Shown here one piece after another: positions 1 to 10,716 of a stretch of DNA of 64,000 nucleotides. Numbering within the stretch: the stretch's first letter is position 1; each line of letters begins with the position of its first letter. Source of the stretch: Quillaja saponaria (lineage: Eukaryota; Streptophyta; Magnoliopsida; Fabales; Quillajaceae); NCBI GenBank assembly GCA_029379385.1, contig CM055613.1, positions 24,029,652-24,093,651 of the forward strand. The letters run 5' to 3'. Below the pieces are notes generated by a model. The model searched no databases. It was given only the letters and a program-made list of their open reading frames with translations, and was not told where the DNA came from. The translations under genes and the position numbers were made by a program.

Positions 1-312
1 AGTGAATGCCAGAAGAAAAACAGATTACACTCAAAAACTAACACAATCTACCTCCAAGCACCACACACACACGCGCGCGCGGCGCGCACGTATATATATA
101 TATATATATATAACCGAGCATTAAAAGATGATAAACTTGACACAATGAGAAATCTATAAACAATATGATAAAGGGACAGGCGGCGAAATAGAACAACATT
201 CTCGTACGGTGTAGAAAAAATGTATGTGTATACAGATACATCGGTGATGTTAGACAAGTAGACAACAGAAAAAACAAAAACAACTACTTTTAAAGGACAG
301 AGTGATACGAAC
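1..312 (-). other. TOM20: TOM20 intron 1 (partial)
   Basis: This is the sequence downstream of TOM20 exon 1 on the minus strand. It begins with GT directly after the last exon codon and has no credible coding frame, so I read it as the start of intron 1. The other exons lie beyond the left edge. It holds the alternating CA/CG/TA tract. That it is an intron is inferred from the exon match. Confidence 0.65.
62..112. repeat. Compound CA/CG/TA microsatellite
   Basis: About 51 bases of nearly unbroken purine-pyrimidine alternation: CA repeats, then CG repeats with one phase slip near 80, then TA repeats. It sits inside the presumed TOM20 intron 1. Such tracts can adopt Z-DNA and are length-unstable. 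Confidence 0.95.
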
Positions 313-411
313 ATCGGCGTCGAGAGGGTTTCTGGCGTAATTAGCTTCGGCAGTTTTTCGCGCATGCTCCATTAGCAGCAGCCGATCAAAGTCGTCTTGA
401 GAAACATCCAT
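313..411 (-). CDS. TOM20: Mitochondrial import receptor TOM20, exon 1 (partial gene)
   Basis: Plant TOM20 is a receptor on the mitochondrial outer membrane that recognises presequences as part of the TOM complex. The 33-codon frame starts at 411 with MDVSQDDFDRLLLMEHARK and ends with NPLDAD. This matches the conserved N-terminus of plant TOM20 (DFDR, then K-TAE, then NPLDAD). In the family the next residues, NLTRWGGALLELSQ, are expected in exon 2. Here the frame stops matching exactly at a GT dinucleotide (GTTCGT), consistent with a splice donor. There is no stop or frameshift in the exon. The TPR-like body and the C-terminal membrane anchor are outside the window. It is more G+C-rich than its surroundings and is the only host exon here that appears to be in its native place. 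A TOM20 pseudogene cannot be excluded from one exon. Confidence 0.8.
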
Positions 412-600
412 GTCGAACTGAACAGAGTTTCGATTATGGTCGGATATGTCTGCAACTGCGCCGGCACTAGAGCTGAGTTTGTACGAGGGAAGAGAGTGAG
501 GAATCTGTTTTCAAGTGACGGCCACCCAAACAGAAATACAGGATTTAGCTTCGGCAGTTTTGAAAAATATATAAAAAAAATCATTTTAGTTCTAATATTT
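412..600 (-). promoter_or_regulatory. TOM20 5' flank / leader
   Basis: A comparatively G+C-rich stretch just upstream of the TOM20 start. It should contain the 5' leader and core promoter. I see no clear TATA box and cannot place the transcription start. It holds the second copy of a 17-base repeat shared with the exon (341-357 and 545-561). Confidence 0.45.
545..561. repeat. 17-base direct repeat of exon sequence
   Basis: TTAGCTTCGGCAGTTTT at 545-561 is identical to 341-357, which encodes the KTAEAN part of TOM20 exon 1. The spacing is 204 bases. The similarity stops abruptly on both sides. Confidence 0.85.
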
Positions 601-854
601 TTCTAACATAACCTAATTTCTTATATGAAAATATCATTCAAATAACAAGTTAAAAATATATGTCTAATAATATCTTATTATATGCTTACTGACCTTTTAT
701 TAATTACATATCCTATTATAATTTGAATTCGATGCTCATAATTAGAATTAAGCATATGTAAATATATATGTAATAAAAATATTCAATAATTATCATGACA
801 CATCAGATATATTACAATAAATTTATAATTTCAGCAATTACATAAAAATTTAGA
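601..854. other. A+T-rich upstream spacer
   Basis: Very A+T-rich DNA with no coding frame and no recognisable element. It probably belongs to the distal TOM20 upstream region. Confidence 0.5.
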
Positions 855-1205
855 TAATAATAAGCAGTAAAAATGTTATTAAAGTTATCAAAAATAATAA
901 GGATAAATTTTCATTTAAAATATGAAAATAATAAGGGTCAAAGTATTATTTAAGCTGTGGAATAATAAAGTCTAAATTGTCGTTTAATGTATGAGAAATA
1001 ATAAAAGCAAAAGTGTCGGTTAAGCTATGAAAATAATAATGACAAAATTATCATTTAAGTTGTAAGAAATAAGGGTAAAAGTATCATTTAGGATGTGAAA
1101 AATAGTAAAGACAAAATTATCATCTAAGGTTGAAAACAGTAAGAATTAAAGTGTTATTTAAGGTGTAAAAAATTGTAATGGCAAAATTATCATTTAAGTT
1201 GTGAC
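855..1205. repeat. Minisatellite, ~35-bp unit, about 10 copies
   Basis: Degenerate head-to-tail units of 34-36 bases built on the pattern AATAATAAGG, then CAAAATTATC, then ATTTAAGNTGTGAA. Examples begin near 892, 927, 962, 997 and 1032 and continue to about 1205. The copies differ by substitutions and 1-2 base indels, so the array is old. No open frame crosses it. Confidence 0.85.
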
Positions 1206-1553
1206 CACTACTTAATCTCAAATGAATTCCACAAAATAAAATCCAAACTATTTTGCTTCAAATTAAAAGTGAAAAAAAATGTAGGTTTTCATATAGATTT
1301 TATTTAAATTCTACTGTAATTTATTTGTTTCAACTATAAAAATATAGAGTTCATTTCATATGAACTAAATTCTACATTTTCTCTTAAGTTATAATGAGAA
1401 ATATCTCTCCTTGTTCGTAAATTTCATCGGTGATGAAGGTGCAATTAGATTTTAAATTATTTTGACACAATAAAATATATCAATTGAATCAATTCGATTT
1501 TTTATTTTTACATTCTTTTATGCATCACTAGTTATTTATAGTTTATATTTTAG
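1206..1553. other. A+T-rich spacer before the first LTR
   Basis: No gene, RNA or repeat recognised. It marks the boundary between the TOM20 locus and the transposon nest. Confidence 0.5.
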
Positions 1554-1920
1554 TGTTAATATATCATAATCCGTCTAACCAATTCTATTGTGAGGCGGTT
1601 AATGGCTTATATTTGATTAAGAGTGCTAACTTTTGGACTATTATAGTCAGTGACATATGTCACCTTTCTATTGGGCTTCACTATCTATATAAGGAAGCAT
1701 AACTTTCTTAAACATGTGTAGCCATTTAATCCATATTATTCTAATAGATTACATTTTCTCTTTACAGCTCTTTGACTTTAGTATCAGAGTTATCCCGAGG
1801 GATTTTATCCCAAGCCTCTATTTTCTATGTTATGTAAGTACTCTTGAAATTTGACCGGTGAGGGGAACACGTGGACCAATCAACATTTAGTATGAGGGGC
1901 AGACAAATTCTGCTCTAACA
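1554..1920 (+). repeat. LTR of gypsy element G1
   Basis: It starts with TG (1554) and ends with CA (1920), followed directly by a primer-binding-like sequence. A TATA-like TATATAAGG lies near 1686. A second diverged LTR of the same family is at 60006-60318, sharing the TATA region and the CTCTTTACAG block. The length (367) is modest for plant gypsy. It is read as the 5' LTR because the primer site and gag follow. Confidence 0.8.
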
Positions 1921-1944
1921 TTAGCGCCGTCTGTGGAAAAATCC
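1921..1944 (+). other. Primer-binding site of G1
   Basis: TTAGCGCCGTCTGTGG follows the LTR end directly. It matches the GGCGCCGTCTGTGGGAA-type primer site seen in many plant gypsy elements, apart from a G-to-A change. I do not assign the tRNA. Confidence 0.7.
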
Positions 1945-2032
1945 ACCAGATGAATTACCTTAACCAAACTATTTCTCAAACACTTACCCTAAACACTTAC
2001 CACATAAAAGTATCCTCCCTCTATCATCAAGC

Positions 2033-3390
2033 ATGGCTACCAATGATGAGCTCACTGAGCAGGGAGCACTCAAAAAAAAAAAAAAAGCTCTTTGGCGACC
2101 AACAACTCTTATACTTCTAGATACACAAGGTTAAACAACAACGGTTCCAAATTTTAATGTTAGCACTTCAGGCTCTATCTGATCGGGTTGGATTAACACC
2201 ATCTTCCTAGTCTAAGAGGAATTTAGCCCTGAGATCTACCATCATTAGCATAGAGTTGTTATGGGATGACCATCCAGATACCTCTCAGGAACGCTCCGAG
2301 GGGATTGATGATCGACAAAGAAATGAAGAGAGGATTGATTCACCTCACAACATTTTGGATGTAGCTTGGGAAACAGAGAACACCCCAACCCCTACCACAC
2401 TATCCATTCACGCAATAAACTCCCAACGACACCTTTTTACGGATGATATAGTGAAATTCTCTATGATAACGGATTTAAAGATGCCCACTTTGGAGCAATA
2501 TGATGCAACGTTATACCCAGATGATTTTGCACAAGTTTTGAATCTTTAATGTTATTATATGGGATACCATATCAAGTAATGTGCCGAGCATTCGCCTCTA
2601 CTCTATGGGTGATTGCTCGCAAGTGGTTTACCCAACTGTCTAAAAAGTCTATCTCAAGTTTTGATCAATTAGTGGTTCCCTTCAGAGGAATTTCACAACA
2701 AATAATAAACAGAATATGGACCCTACGAACCTCTTATCCATCAGACAAGAGGAAATGAATCTCTAAATTGCTCAATTCAATAAAGCTATACTTGAAGTAG
2801 AGGATGTGAGTTTACAAATCATCATAGCTACACTAAAGGCATGACTTATGTTTGGAAAGTTCCAGTACGATTTGAACAAGAGAACACCAAAGATATTTGA
2901 AGAGTTAATGAATAAGTTAGAAGTGTATATCAATGCAGGGGAGGCCAAAAGAACCTTACGAGAATTGTCACGTTATGTCCCGAAGAAGCCCTGCTCACTT
3001 AAGACCCAAGCCCCTCGCCACTCGCCACCGTCAAGAAGATACCAAGTGGGATAATACATCAAGGGTAGGTCACGGCTATGATACTTATTGTGCTTTGAAT
3101 AAATTATAATCAGTAGTGTTATAGCCATACAAAGACAAGATCTGATCACTCTCTCCCATCGGGGCAAAGGCAAGAAAGTTCCCAGGGACTTGTAAAAGTA
3201 TTGTGTATTTCACAAAAGCCCCAGGCATAACACCAATGATTGTTTTCACTTGAAAAATGAAATTGAGAATTTGATCATGAAGGGAAAACTCAGGGGACAT
3301 TTGCAATGGTGACACCACCTAAACATTAGGATGAAAGGTACAGGCTTGAACGACAATGGCAAGATCGAGCCAAGTAATCAACTTGACAAC
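2033..3390 (+). pseudogene. Ty3/gypsy gag of G1, decayed
   Basis: Gag is the structural protein that packages the element RNA. The frame would begin at the ATG at 2033 (MATNDELTEQG). It then breaks and resumes at 2256-2549 (LFTDDIVKFSMITDLKMPTL), 2549-2758 (MCRAFASTLWVIARKWF, then SISSFDQL) and 2848-3054 (ends RYVPKKP). This is the order of a plant Retrotrans_gag domain. A piece at about 3200-3300 (CYFHKAPGHNTNDCFHLKNE) corresponds to the region between gag and protease. At least four stops or frame changes make it non-functional. No pol follows, because a family X LTR interrupts the element from about 3517. Family assignment is firm; exact ends are not. Confidence 0.8.
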
Positions 3391-4224
3391 TTAATACACA
3401 ATGAACGGTAAACTCAAACAAGAGTTACAGATTTTATACAAGTTATATCACACTTGTTATTTACTTCAATAAAATTGCATATTTATGATTAGCGTTTAAT
3501 ATATGCTTAATTTCATTGATTCATATTTGTTGTTTTGAGTATGATTTTGTGCTAATGAACTTATAAATGTTTATTTTATGACTTTAGGTGTTGAATTGAA
3601 GTGAAGAACAATGTTGGATAAATGGAACATAATTAGAACAAAAATAGCAAGAGAAGAAGCCAGAAGAGCACCAAATGAAGATGGGCCAGATTGGTACACG
3701 GCCCAATGTATCAAATTAATCCTGATGGTGCAAGGACTCCTTCAACCACTCCATGGAATCTAAACACTTAAAGAATTAATGGATAAACTTCCTAATTAGA
3801 TTTGTATAAGAAAAAAAGAGGATCTTGTATTTGGACATATTTTCAAGTCAAATTAGGAATCCTAATCTAAGAAGGATCTCAACTACCATATCTTAATCCA
3901 AAAAGGATTTCAAGTCAAATTAGGATTCTAGAAGCTATTTTTGCTATTCTGATTAGTCTATAAATAAACTTTGCCAGAGTTTACTCTGCCAGTCCCAAGC
4001 TCGGATAAAGGAAGAGGGTTGTAATAGGTTGATGGCTAGTGTAAAACTAGTCAAACCTTATGAAGATGAATCCTACCAAATATTTGTTGAGGTGTAACCC
4101 TCTTAGCGATGCATTGCATCAGACCCCGAGTGTAATGAAAAATAAGCAAGAATTGGGTCGTCACATCCTTAGTGGCCTGCCACGCTTGGGTTTGGTTCAA
4201 AATGAGCAATGGTTCTCGCATTGA

Positions 4225-4930
4225 GGGAGGGTGCCGGTAAAGAAACTAGTCCAAGAAAAGATTTTCATAGCTATTTGGAACACAGGGACTCTTATGGGTA
4301 AATTGAGAGAACTAGTAGATACCATGTGTAGAAGGAGGATTAGTATTGCTTGCTTGCAAGAAACTAAGTGAGTAGGAGAAAATGCTAGAGAGGTAGAAAG
4401 AATGAGATTCAAGATCAAGATGTGGTACACCAGTAAGAATAAAAATAAGAATGCAGTTGTGATTATTGTAGATAGAAATTTAAAGGACGAGGTGGTAGAA
4501 GTCAAGAGGAAAGGTGACAAATAATTTTAGTAAAATTGATGTTAGACGAGGAGGCCTTCAATATCATTAGTGCCTATGCTCCATAAATAGGACTGAAAGA
4601 AGCTACGAGAATGCATTTTGGGATGACTTAGATGAGGTAGTCCAAGGAGTACTTTTATGAGAAAAACTTTTTATTGGAGCAGATTTGAATGGCCATGTAA
4701 AAAGTACTAATGAGGGTTTTGAGAGAGTGCATGGGGGGTTTTAGTTATGGAGATAGGAATGATAAAGGATAGTCCATTCTAGATTTTGCAGTTGCGTACG
4801 ACTTGATTTTAACTAACGTGTTTTTTATGATACGAGAGTCGCACTTAGTCACCTTTAGTAGTGGGCCTAATAAGAGCAAAATAGATTTTGTTATGACAAG
4901 GAAGGTTGATAGAGTATTGTGTAAGGATTG
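4225..4930 (+). pseudogene. RTE apurinic-type endonuclease domain
   Basis: In RTE elements this N-terminal domain nicks target DNA. Visible blocks are WNTGTLMGKLRELVD near 4270, RRRISIACLQETK near 4335-4368 (the conserved Q-E-T-K motif), and VIIVDRNLKDEVVEV near 4460-4500. Downstream blocks are in shifted frames. A stop follows the QETK motif directly and several frameshifts follow, so no active enzyme is encoded. Confidence 0.75.
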
Positions 4931-5050
4931 TAAGGTCATACATGATGAGTGTTTAGTGTCTTAGCACAAACTTTTGGTGGTGGATGTGGTGTTAAGTGCT
5001 AGAAGAAAAAGCATAGAAGAAATAAGTGTAGTAGGAGTAGATAGTGGAAT

Positions 5051-5359
5051 TTGAATGGAGGGAATATGGCTATTTTTAAAGAAAATATATTATACGGTGG
5101 GATTGTAGATGGCGAGCCTAATATGGTTTGGGATAAGATGACGAGTCATATTAGGAATACAACTATAGAGGTGTTCAGAGAAAGTAAAGGATATGGACCA
5201 CCAACTAAGGAGAAATGGTGGTGGAATGAAGAAGTTCAACAAGCTATTAAAGTTAAAAAGGAGTGTTATAAAAGATTATACGAATGTAGAAATGAGGATA
5301 ACTATAAATTTTTTCGACAAGCTAGAAAAGATGCTAAGAAAGTAGTTAGGGAAGCTTGA
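5051..5359 (+). pseudogene. RTE ORF, linker between endonuclease and RT
   Basis: An open stretch containing MVWDKMTSHIR, ESKGYGPPTKEKWWWNEEV and KVKKECYKRLYEC. This is the linker found in plant RTE proteins between the endonuclease and reverse transcriptase, recognisable by the WWWNE motif. It ends in a stop at 5357-5359. It is in line with, but separated by breaks from, the domains on both sides. Confidence 0.75.
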
Positions 5360-5639
5360 GGCAAGGCTTAAGAAAGACTTTATCAAAAATGAGAGACAAA
5401 AGATGGAGAGAAGAATATTTATAGGATTACCAAACAAAGGGAAATAAGAACTAGAGACTTAAATCGTATCAAGTGCAGTAAGGATGAGGAGGACATAGTT
5501 TTAGTTAAGGAAGATGAGATTAATGAGAGATGGCAAACTTACTTCGATAACTTATTTAATGGAGATTCAAGGGTTGATGTTGGGAGAATTAGATGACGCC
5601 TTCGATGATACGAATCGTAGATCTATTCGTTGAATTAGA

Positions 5640-6571
5640 GCTCATGAGATTAAATAAGCTATTCATAAGATGAAGAATGATAAGGCAATGGGTCTGGATG
5701 ATATCCCTATAGAAGTTTAGAGATGTCTAGAAGATATGGGTGTAAATTGGCTTATAAATCTTTTTAACAAGATTTTAGTGACCTAAGAAGATGCCCGATG
5801 AATAGGAGAAATAATACGTTGATCCTTATTTATAAAAATAAAGGAGACATTCAAAGTTGTACAAAGTATTGAGGAATAGAACTTACAAGTCATACAATAA
5901 AGCCATGGGAAAGAATGATTGAGTAAAGGCTTAGGAATAAGACTCTAGTTTCTGAGAATCAATTTGGTTTTATGCCAGGATGATCTACAATGGAGGCTAT
6001 TTTCTTACTTAGGAGACTAATGGAGAAATATAGAGAAAAGAAAAAGGATCTTCACATGACCTTTATTAATCTAGAAAAGGCATATAATAGGGTGTCGAGA
6101 CAAGTTTTGTGGTGGGTTCTCAAGAAGAAGAAGGTTCCAACTAAACATGTAGAAGTTGTTAAAGATATGTATGAAGGAGTAATGATTAGGGTGCAGACTG
6201 TAAATGGTCTGACTCGAGAGTTTCTGATCACGAATGGTGCTCACCAAGGTTCATCTTTAAGCCCCTACCTATTTTCTTTAGTCATGGATGAACTTACATA
6301 TGCTATTCAGGATAGGGCTCCGTGGTGTATGTTGTTTGCCGATGATATCATGTTGGTAGATGAAACTAGAGACAATTTAAACTCCAAACTAGAATTGCAG
6401 AAGAACGCGTTAGAATCTAAAGGTCTTAGGTTAAGTCGGACAAAAACCGAGTATCTAGAATGCGATTTCAGTGACACTAGAGGAGGCCCGACTGAAATAA
6501 CTATGGATGGCCATGCAATCCCTACAAAAGATGTGTTTAAGTATTTAGGTAAATTTATACAAAAAAAATGA
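5640..6571 (+). pseudogene. RTE reverse transcriptase
   Basis: This enzyme copies the element RNA at the target nick. Early blocks are KMKNDKAMGLDDIPIEV near 5670, then LINLFNKIL near 5755, then the ENQFGF region near 5957. From 5990 a 193-codon open segment carries FINLEKAYNRVSR, HQGSSLSPYLFSLVMDEL and the active-site motif LFADDIMLV near 6331. It ends near 6571 with VFKYLGKFI, the RTE thumb start. The catalytic aspartates are intact, but the 5' part has several stops. The open 193-codon segment suggests the insertion is younger than the surrounding LTR remains. Confidence 0.85.
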
Positions 6572-7110
6572 TGCAATTGAGCATGATGCAATTGAGCATG
6601 ATGTGAACTATAGGATCAAGGCAGAGTAGGTGAAGTAACGAAGTGCTTCGGGTGTTTTATGTGATCCTAAAATTCAAAATAGGTTGAATTTTTTTTTTAT
6701 AAGACTGACAGTGAGACTGTCTATGCTATATGGTACTGAATGTTGGGCAATTAAGAAATAAAATTCTCACAAGATGCGAGTAGCCGAAATGAGAATGTTG
6801 AGATGAATGACTGGACATACTAGGAAGGATAGATTACGAAATGCGAAGATTTACAAGAAGGTGGAGGTAGCACCTATTCAAAAAATGTGAAGAAATGTTT
6901 GGACATATCCAACGTCAGCCAATAGAGGCCGTAGTAAAGAAATATGACTTGGTGCAGGTGGTAGGTACTAGACATGGTAGAGGGAGACCGAAACTTACAT
7001 GAGAGAAGTCATTGAGAAGGATATGGCTGTTCTAAGCATTACTAAAAATGATGCCTTAGATCGATGCGAATGGTATAAAAGGATTCATATAGAAGCCCCC
7101 AACTAGTTAG
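6572..7110 (+). pseudogene. RTE ORF C-terminal region
   Basis: Shifted-frame remains downstream of the RT. They include a YGTECWAIK-like segment near 6730, MRVAEMRMLRWMTGH-like sequence near 6775-6815, and DALDRCEWYKRIH near 7050-7090, which is the usual end of plant RTE proteins. A short duplication (GATGCAATTGAGCAT twice at 6571-6600) disrupts the frame. Confidence 0.7.
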
Positions 7111-7954
7111 GGATTTAAGGTTTACTTGAATTGAGTTTAAGTTGTTTATAAATGCTTTTAGCATAAAAGAATTATGGACATGTTTTTCAAGACTCATTAA
7201 ATGTGTTCTAGGTATTTTTTATTCTCTCTTTGTGTTTTCAGTCTTCATTATGAGTTTATGAATCTTCTTTTCTGATAAAAAGGAGGATTACAACCGTACA
7301 ATTGTGTTGTGAGATATGACTAGTTCTTCATCTGAATTTGATGATTTAATTTGAGTATCTTATGTTCTTCTATTATAATTGTTCATGATTGTATGTTTTA
7401 TTGAGTAGGGTGTGAAACTAGTTGATTAAATTATATGATCAATTTCTAGTTTAGGAGAATCAAACTCGTAATTGCCTGATAATTCTAACATAAGTAGCGA
7501 ATACTAGTTTGCAATTGCTATGAGAACATGAACTAAGTTAAATGAACCATGCTTGTGTGTTTGTTGCTTAGGTTTAGCTATCTTTCTAATTCTTAAACAT
7601 ATTATTTAATTAGATCTTAAGAGCTTGTTTAATGGCAAGAGATTAATGGAAGAGCTTGTTTTGATTAACGACAAACCAAGGAAAAACTCGAATATCAAAG
7701 GTTGTTGAGTTTCTAGGGTAAATATTTGAATGGATAATGAATAATTTTATCAATGATCAACGTCAAATTTCCATTTGAATAAATTATTTTTTATCAGAAG
7801 CTTTCTTTATTGATTGTTTGTTTATTTAATTTTACTTTCAACTTACTTTTGATTTAAATTTTGGAAATTCAAAAAATAAAACCTTTTTTTTTTTTTTATT
7901 GTTATTAGAATTAGGGTTTATATTTTGTGCAAATTAATTAAACTCAATTTCTCG

Positions 7955-9277
7955 TGACGTGTCGAAAGCACCAATTAAAATTCTCTATTTTAACCTAATT
8001 TTGTAGTTAGGGAGAATAGAGGTTGATCTTATTTTAACCTAATTTTGTAGTTAGGGAAAATAGAGCTCAATCCTATCAGAAATTGAGTTTAATCAATTTG
8101 CACGAAATTTAAACCCTAATTTGAATAGTACAACTAAAGGGTTTTATTTTTTAAATTTCTATAATTTAAATGAAAAGTAAGCTGAAAGTAAAATGTAATA
8201 AGCAAAAATCAATAGAAAAAGCTTATGATAAAAAGGGATTTATCCACCATGGAGATTTGACATTGATCATTGAAAAATTATTCAATTATCTATTTAAATA
8301 TTCAGTCTAGAATATTAACAAACTCTGATATTCCAAAACTTTTCTTGGTTTGTCATGAATTAAAACAAGTTCTTCAATTAATCTCTTGTCATTAAAGAAC
8401 CTTAAACAAGCTCTTAATATTTAATTAAACAACAACTTTAAGAATTAGAGGATATTTGAAGCTAAACAACAAACACACAAGCTTAATTCATGTAACTTAG
8501 TTCATGTTCTTTATAGCAATTGCAAACTACTATTCACTAATTATATTAGAATTATCAAGCAATTACATACCATATTCTCTTAAACTAATAAATAGATCAT
8601 ATATTCAATCGAATAGTTACACACCTTAATCAATAAAACATACAATCATTAACAATTATAACATAAGAACATAAAATACTCAAATTAATATAAATTAAGA
8701 TGAAGAACTAGTTAGATCTCACAACGCAAATCCATGGTTACAATCCTCATTTTTATTAGAAAAGAAAACTCAGCAGCTTATAATGAAGATGAAAACAACA
8801 AAGAGAAAATTAAAAAAAAAAACCTAGAAAACGTTTAGTGGGTCTTGAAAAACTTGTCCATCATTTTCCTTAGCTAAAAGTATTTACAAACTAATTAGAA
8901 GAGGGAAAATAGCTTTTGGAATCCTCATTGACTTGAACTTCTTGTATTAAGATCTAGTATCTGATATCCTTTTTGGATTAAAATTCCTAATGTGTTATGA
9001 AAATATGTCCAAATACAAGATTCTCTTTTTTTTCCTTATAAAATCTGATTAGTAAGTCTATCCATTAATTCCTAAAATGTTAGGAGAAGTACTTGCACCA
9101 TTAGGTTTAATTTGACACATTTTTGCATGCTAAACAAAATATTACACGGGTTTTCATGACTCACGTGGCCTTGGACCATGTACTAATCTGGCTCATCTCT
9201 ATTTAGTGCTCTTTTGACTTCCTATCTTGCTTGTGTTAGTTGTGTCCCATTTATCCAAAAAAATTTCCTTCACTTAA
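7955..9277 (-). repeat. Family X LTR, minus orientation (3' LTR), first part
   Basis: Matches 56617-57951 in the same orientation. It starts TGACGTGTCGAAAGC. Its first part is an inverted copy of 7154-7954 and meets it head to head. It is interrupted at 9277 by the family Y element and resumes at 16286-16363. On the minus strand a family X pol follows, so this is read as the 3' LTR of that element. Confidence 0.8.
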
Positions 9278-10699
9278 TGACATGGAGTTTACAAACGTAA
9301 ACGCACATATCGTCTTCAAGTAATAAAGTGATAAGTAGAGATCATTCCCAAGAGGAGTTTTTCAAATATTATGCTAAGTACTAAAATTAGCAATTCCAAT
9401 CTTATTCAAACGGTTGAATTTTGGGTAATGAACTAATTATAAACTTAAAGTGAATTAACCCAAGAATAAACTGGAGATAAACCTAGAATTACAGCTTCCT
9501 TCAACATTTCACTTGAATTATATTATCTTGTCTTGGTTAGTTATTGGCAAAAAATTATTAACCTAGGGTTCTTAATCAATTATAAACATATTCCTATGTC
9601 TTATAATAATATCTCAATTAATTAATTCACTATATTCCTATGTGAATTATTAAACAAGTCATTAAGATTGGATTTAATTTGGCTACACAAGGCATATAAG
9701 TATATTCCTATCTTATACACAAATCAAACTTAACAATATGCGTTGAATTCAATCAAGTGCTAATTAATTCAAGGCAAACCTAACTTACTTTTCCAAGTAA
9801 CTTTCCTAATTCAATCTAAAATATGGCCAATCAATTGGAAGCATTAAGCATGATGAACTAAATAAATCATATGTCAAAACTTAAGCAATCAATACATAAC
9901 ATAATATCAAGCTACATGTTGAGTTCTAGTTCCAATTCTAGAAAAGAAATTACTCCATGCTACTTATTGTAAACATGGTTTCAAAAATAATAAACATCAA
10001 AGAATACAATGAAAGTAAAGAATGAGTAAAAATAGAGAACGCTACGAAGATTGTCGGTATTCAAGCTTCAATGATCCCTCCTTTTGCTTTCTTACACTCT
10101 TGACAAGCTCTAAAACTCCAAAAAAATCTTTTCTAACTTGTGTCCTTTTAAGTCCTTAAGCTAGTCCCTATTATATAGGCTTAAAAACCTTTAATTTCAC
10201 TTCAATTTGGACTAGAAATAGCGCCAGCACTGTGGCTTCAAAAATTGACGAAATAGGTCCTTGGTAGTGGGCATGGCTCCAGCTTTATGGTACTATGACT
10301 GCCTACCTGGGCTCATCCTGGCACCATGGTGCGAGCCTCTTGGGCAGCTTTTCTTGTCCTATGCATTTTGAACATTTTAGGCTTCCAGTTTGACCTCTAA
10401 TGGGACTCCCTCTTGCATTAGATCTTTAAATGACAACAACTAAGTTAGAATAAACTAGACCTTATATAAAACACCTAATCATAGCCTAAATCAACTAGGA
10501 TTTATCATCCTAATATGATAAGGAATCAACTAGAATTTGACTGAAAACTAAGCAAAAACTAACTAAAACTCCTTTCTTTTGCCCTGACATAATTCAATGA
10601 GCTCTTGCTCTCTACTGCTAATAGGGTCTCGGTTGATTTCCCATATTAAAATAATATGAGTAAAAAGATGTAAAATAACTCTATTTCTAAGACTTATCA
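9278..10699 (-). repeat. Family Y 3' LTR
   Basis: TG at 9278, CA at 10699, 1422 bases. It aligns along its length with 14939-16285, sharing for example CTAGGGTTCTTAATCAATT and GACTTATCA/GAGTTATCA at the end. It carries some extra sequence near 10570-10650 that is absent from the other copy. Confidence 0.9.
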
Positions 10700-10716
10700 C
10701 ACTCCTAAACTTAAGG
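10700..10716 (-). other. Polypurine tract of family Y
   Basis: CACTCCTAAACTTAAGG abuts the 3' LTR. On the element strand it reads as a purine-rich AGTTTAGGAGTG directly before TGATAAG, the plus-strand primer position. Confidence 0.65.

Larger units (their letters stand above)
3966..7146 (+). mobile_element. RTE-type LINE, 3.2 kb, decayed
   Basis: A non-LTR retrotransposon inserted in the family X LTR. It is flanked by TATAAAT at 3959-3965 and 7147-7153, a plausible target-site duplication. The LTR sequence resumes directly on the far side. The 5' leader contains CAGTCCCAAGCTCGG and GAGGGTTGTAATAGG, typical of plant RTE leaders. The body encodes endonuclease, linker and reverse transcriptase in order, with many stops and frameshifts. 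The 3' end has no long poly(A), consistent with RTE. It looks full length but is not functional. Confidence 0.85.
3517..7954 (+). mobile_element. Family X gypsy LTR, plus orientation, split by a LINE
   Basis: The parts at 3517-3965 and 7154-7954 together match the LTR at 56617-57951 read on the minus strand. It begins TGATTCATATTTG. The copy lacks its last ~110 bases: at 7954 it meets the start of an oppositely oriented copy. No primer site or polypurine tract was found, so I cannot say whether it was a 5', 3' or solo LTR. It lies inside or next to the decayed gag of G1. Confidence 0.75.

Noticed and set aside
48..365. 105-codon minus-strand frame covering TOM20 exon 1 and the microsatellite
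   Set aside because: It is out of the TOM20 reading frame; the real exon frame starts at 411 and ends at 313.
397..606. Plus-strand frame opposite the TOM20 start
   Set aside because: Shadow of the TOM20 leader and exon; no independent support.
4197..4520. 107-codon minus-strand frame
   Set aside because: Antisense shadow of the RTE endonuclease domain.
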